In this document: positions 60,931 through 64,000 of the stretch, piece by piece
Position numbering within the stretch: position 1 is the first letter of the stretch
How the letters are laid out: every line of letters starts with the position of its first letter
NCBI GenBank assembly: GCA_026874595.1
Contig: CM049316.1
Location: 17,011,839-17,075,838 of the forward strand
DNA: 64,000 nucleotides
From: Sipunculus nudus
Taxonomy: Eukaryota; Annelida; Sipuncula; Golfingiida; Sipunculidae
Direction of reading: 5' to 3'
Notes under the pieces: model-generated
Seen by the model: the letters and a program-made list of their open reading frames with translations, nothing else
Told to the model about the DNA's origin: nothing
The model's database searches: none
Translations under genes and position numbers: made by a program

Positions 60931-63281
60931 TGGAATAAAGTGGAAGTTAAATTTGCAATAATCATAATTTCTGTGTGTTTTAAAAGATTATTTCCATTAC
61001 TGATCATATGGCCTATATGTAAGTAACTGCATGGGGTAACACCACTTATGTTGATCTATATTCAATGAGACCGATAGGATCATTAGCAGATTTAATTATT
61101 TTCCATGGTGTTTTGGTTCATGCAACTAATGAAAGACATGAATTCTAGAAATGAGATCACATTTTTATTATCTTAAATCCAAGATCAAGGTATAAAACTG
61201 GGCAAGAGCACCCCCCACAAACAAACAGAGAGGTAGAAACACGCCATTCATTAAAGGAATACAGTATGAAGTATAGTATAAAATTCCTACGTGCCATATC
61301 TCTTGTATGATTCACATGCACAAGACAAACTGCAATAACTGAAAAAGCTATACATATATGACAACTATCATAAATAGCTCTATATTTGTTGGTATATAAA
61401 GGTCAGTTATCAGATGTAGGTGTACAAGCACACATGTATGAATCCGAAATACTGATATATTCTAGTTTACTTAAAGTAAACTTCTGTCCTAGACCCTACA
61501 ACAAAATATATCAGTGAAGGTGCAAATTATATTCCCCTTATATTCATATTTTGATTTACACTGAAAATGAGTAAATTTATAACATTGTAACTATACAACC
61601 TCCTTAGTGTAACATACATAGATTCATGCCACAGAAATGTTCATATTTTACTAAATTTAAATTTTAATATTTAAATATTTTACCGGTTAATATATTGCAT
61701 GATACCAAACAAACAAAATATATTAAAAACCTATACATATGTTTTGATTTAAATAAAAAATGGTTAATGATCATTACATGGGATCTATATATTATATTAA
61801 AAGTACACATATATTAATGATTTGCATGTGTCCTGATGCTCAGATGAGGATTACAGGCTTGGCTTATCAAGTACACATTTTGTTCTTGTCCTCAATTAAT
61901 ATTTTTTGTACTTGCCCTGTAACTGACAAATATAACCCTTGTATATTTATACCCAAAATATTTATATTTTCATTATCATATTTAATATATTTTACTTTTA
62001 TACATATATTTTATTTGTTTTCAATAAACACAGAATAGACTATATAATGTTTTAGAACATTTCAAATCTATTATAATCTGACAGATCAAGGAATTCACTA
62101 TAGACTGAATATTACCAACCTTTCACACCAATATATAAACCAATATTCCTATATATTTAAATTAAATTTACTAAATTTAAATGCACTTGCACTCACCTAT
62201 AGACCAAATGTAGCATTTATATTGGACTCTCTTGGATTGCTTATTGATAAAAGACATGCAAGACTTTACTGAAAGTAATTGACTGTGAATGCATGACAGA
62301 ATTAAAAAGTAAACAGAACCTAATGCCCCTGATGCAGGACCATTCTGAAATTCATTAAATCAGACAACTCAGTCTTTGTAAATAGCACCTTTCTGATCAC
62401 ACAGGACATTTTTATACTTGAGGTTTTATATATATTTTACATTTATGACTAACTTTTTTGTCATTACTGAGTATTCAATCACACAAACTTTCTTTAAAAT
62501 TCATGAACAAAACATAACTTTACATCCTGTTGATATATCCTGTCCTGTATTGATATAAATCTGTGCAAAAACTGAACAGTTTGAGTTCATGAATAACTGC
62601 TATCATGATATTTATCAAAAATATATGTGTATATGAACAAACGCTGCCTGCACGACATAAAAGGACAAGAGTACATGTACACCTTTTCCTCTATAATTAA
62701 CTGTTTGGATAGTGCAATATTATATTCAAGATATATTCAGATCATTAATCTGTGTAAGACAGATACAACCCACTTTGCATTAAATACTCTTGATATTGCT
62801 CATATCACACATATATGAATACAATATAATAAATAACTTCTTAATATATTTCTACCCCTCCATTTTGGGTTTAAGGCACACAAGATTCTCAATATTTGGT
62901 TTGATTAGAAACTGAAATCTGGTACAACTTAGTTAGCTAGTCTTGATCTACAGAAGAAAATATGCTGTAATTCTTAGATACAAACCATTCTGATTCTGTT
63001 TATTTATGCAAGATAAATGAGAAAAGTTCAGAATAAGCCTACACACCACTGAACAAATAATATTTATGAAAAACTGGTACAAAAACAGATCTCAAAGTGT
63101 AAAGCCATAACCAAGGCAGTGATTTTGTTATCATAAAGAAAAAAAGCAATACATTGTACCAGCCCTCTCTACAGTGAAACTACATATCTAAAAGCATGAA
63201 CAACTGCAATGAATTTTATTATCAATGTTATTTTGATCCAAAATAAGTAATTAATTAACACCAGCATCTACAGGCTATTAA

Positions 63282-63961
63282 TAGGGTTGGGGCCAGGTAC
63301 TTGCACCTGTACCAGAGTACCTGGCTGTTATGAGTAGGAAGTACCTGGAACCTGGAATTTAAGTGACTGTACCCGGTATAAGATACTCCAGGTACATGAA
63401 TACCTAAAATGACACAAGGCTTAGTTCAATTGCATGTACATAGCTGTCACTCCTGTAAGGGCCGTTACCTTTCACAGACAGGGACAATTGCCAAGCATTC
63501 ATCCCTGCTGCCTTTGAAGTTGAGTTGGCTAGGACTAGTAGCAAGCATTGTTTTAAACTGAAAGTTTATTGTAGCATTGGTTAAACAGGGTTGCTTATAT
63601 GTCCCATGTGGATAGTTGTATAGTATATACAGAACACTGGTGAATAGTAAATGAAGAAGTGAAGAAAATACATATTATATCCTTGAACTCTTGGCTCAAC
63701 TTCACATATTTATTGCTTATGCTTAAGGCAGTCCAGTATATTTGCAAGGCCTATATCTTTTTTATGAAGACATAGGGAGTGATACTTTTTAATAATATAT
63801 TCTGCCACGCTACTATAACTTATCATTGCATATCTGGATAAAATTTATGCAATTTTTAGTTCAAATGGCTTTGAAATGAACCTGTACTTATACCTAGGTA
63901 CTCTCTAAAAGTATCTGGACCTGTACCTAGGTACTGTCACATGTACCTGGCCCTAGCCCTT
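63282..63961. mobile_element. hAT-like non-autonomous element with GTACCTGG repeats
   Basis: Terminal inverted repeats AGGGTTGGGGCCAGGTAC and AGGGCTAGGGCCAGGTAC agree at 16 of 18. Flanks GCTATTAA and GCTATAAA match at 7 of 8, a likely 8-bp target duplication. Both ends carry clustered GTACCTGG/CAGGTAC words. About 680 bp with no transposase ORF. Confidence 0.65.
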
Positions 63962-64000
63962 GCTATAAATTTCATTACATATAACTTCCAAGTATATCAT

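Larger units (their letters stand above)
59800..63280. other. AT-rich non-coding stretch
   Basis: Two TA arrays and AT-biased ORFs only; 61.2-63.2 kb is notably AT-rich and featureless. Confidence 0.5.

Noticed and set aside
1-64000. CRISPR arrays, phage or bacterial systems
   Set aside because: Introns, microsatellites and eukaryotic transposons show an animal nuclear genome; no spaced direct-repeat arrays or bacterial gene layout are present.

Overview
This window is AT-rich, intron-bearing animal DNA. It has one convincing protein-coding gene, sparse and uncertain other coding signal, and a heavy load of small repeats: more than fifteen long (TA)n arrays, poly-C/poly-G tracts, non-autonomous DNA transposons and a tRNA-derived SINE. 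No bacterial-style operons, rRNA or functional tRNA genes, viral genes or CRISPR arrays were seen. One interspersed repeat, with a GGACCCATGGGTCAC-like start and a tail of GGAC units followed by TCAGCTGAGCTAAAAA, resembles families I remember from bivalve genomes. A marine mollusc, probably a bivalve, is my best guess. That is recollection and inference, not a search result.

The clear gene lies on the minus strand, from an ATG at 40444 to a TGA at 24906. I joined four exons (40444-40379, 29545-29248, 27220-26980, 26175-24906) by consensus splice sites. All three junctions agree in phase, giving 1875 nt and 624 residues. The protein opens with a pleckstrin-homology (PH) domain. It continues as a long, low-complexity, Ser/Asp-rich tail with several tyrosine motifs of the kind bound by SH2 domains, so it looks like a membrane-recruited docking or adaptor protein. 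I cannot name the orthologue. Intron 1 is about 10.8 kb and holds nested transposons.

Layout. 1-18 kb: gene-poor, with GC-richer islands near 4-5.2, 6.0-6.6, 9.2-9.8 and 11.6-12.5 kb that look like regulatory sequence. 18.2-18.7 kb: a promoter-like segment (TCACGTGA E-box, ATGGCGGCGGC, then a GTGAGT donor). 19.7-23.8 kb: a SINE, a hAT-like element and a bivalve-type repeat. 24.4-40.5 kb: the PH-domain gene. 40.4-42.9 kb: a large GC-richer upstream region with weak ORFs. 43-54 kb: non-coding with MITEs, G/C tracts and one cysteine-containing 99-codon ORF. 55.4-57.8 kb: a large imperfect inverted repeat about 2.3 kb long. 58-64 kb: mainly repeats, ending with a hAT-like element at 63.28-63.96 kb.

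The most notable structures are the PH-domain gene with two possible exon-1 donors, the 2.3-kb palindrome at 55.4-57.8 kb, the transposon-in-transposon insertion with a perfect 8-bp target duplication at 30.8-31.25 kb, the inverted MITE pair at 38.5 and 59.4 kb, the 32-nt-arm intronic hairpin at 28.06-28.13 kb, and a six-copy G-tract MITE family.
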